This document shows, one piece after another, positions 63,952-64,000 of a DNA stretch of 64,000 nucleotides (positions are counted from its first letter, which is position 1; every line of letters starts with the position of its first letter). Below the pieces are notes generated by a model. It saw nothing but the letters and a program-made list of their open reading frames with translations. It was not told where the DNA came from and did not search any database. This DNA comes from Terriglobales bacterium. Its GTDB lineage: Bacteria > Acidobacteriota > Terriglobia > Terriglobales > Acidobacteriaceae. The stretch is taken from contig DASTZZ010000005.1 in the NCBI GenBank assembly GCA_035764005.1, positions 18,913 to 82,912 on the forward strand. The letters are read 5' to 3'. Position numbers and translations under genes: made by a program.

Positions 63952-64000
63952 CGGTTGGGTTGTGTTGTGATGAGTTGCACCCTCAAGGCTGGCTAGCCCT

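Overview
The window looks like a chromosomal segment of an Acidobacteriota bacterium (Koribacter/Terriglobia type). This is inferred, not proven. The clues are a MacB-like orphan permease of the duplicated-domain kind, a Ser/Thr kinase fused to TPRs, glycine-zipper surface proteins, a DUF3857/transglutaminase/TPR giant, many Tat or Sec exported proteins, frequent TTG/GTG starts, and many short palindromic repeats between genes. No rRNA, CRISPR array or transposase was seen.

Layout. 1-3.6 kb: a membrane HD-GYP protein (cut by the left edge) divergent from two tandem sigma-54 activators, the first with a C-terminal PilZ-like domain. 3.9-8.1 kb: a four-gene peptide/nickel-type ABC importer with a single ATPase. 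8.2-16.2 kb: a Ser-rich secreted protein, a receiver/RsbRD regulator, an MscS channel, an SDR lacking the usual Tyr/Lys, an ammonia-lyase (hutH), a glycine-zipper lipoprotein, a GYD protein, and PadR plus an isoprenylcysteine-methyltransferase-like protein. 16.2-23 kb, mostly minus strand: B12/radical SAM protein, truncated globin, DUF1801, SGNH esterase, MtaB, a receiver, a zinc ribbon and rpsU. 23.2-27.7 kb: a frameshifted gamma-carbonic anhydrase, hisS, apbE and a Tat-exported Gfo/Idh oxidoreductase.

28-37.4 kb is a housekeeping run: MsbA-like exporter, yicC, gmk, rpoZ, coaBC, family-4 uracil-DNA glycosylase and priA, with rnhB facing it. 37.5-60.4 kb is envelope and signalling content: glycine-zipper protein, double PilZ protein, TonB, DUF3857 protein, a broken PIN toxin with intact antitoxin, DGPF/YCII protein, GH92 mannosidase, a Tat-exported unknown, Ser/Thr kinase, MacB-like permease, pseudo-receiver, bactofilin with a methyltransferase, DegT aminotransferase and a TPR protein.

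From tRNA-Asn(GTT) at 60.5 kb to the right edge the sequence looks like an integrated mobile element: tyrosine recombinase, excisionase-like HTH and several small genes overlapping by ATGA, with the far end outside the window. Two of its small genes (49 and 48 aa) and one of 58 aa were found by reading the minus strand directly.

The most distinctive feature is the number of different palindromic repeat families in short intergenic spaces. Several run into gene ends and supply stop codons or C-terminal residues (hisS, rnhB, uracil-DNA glycosylase) or sit directly against a start (hutH). I did not find one clear undescribed multi-gene system. The best candidates are the HD-GYP/sigma-54-PilZ locus and the small overlapping zinc-ribbon/integrase module.
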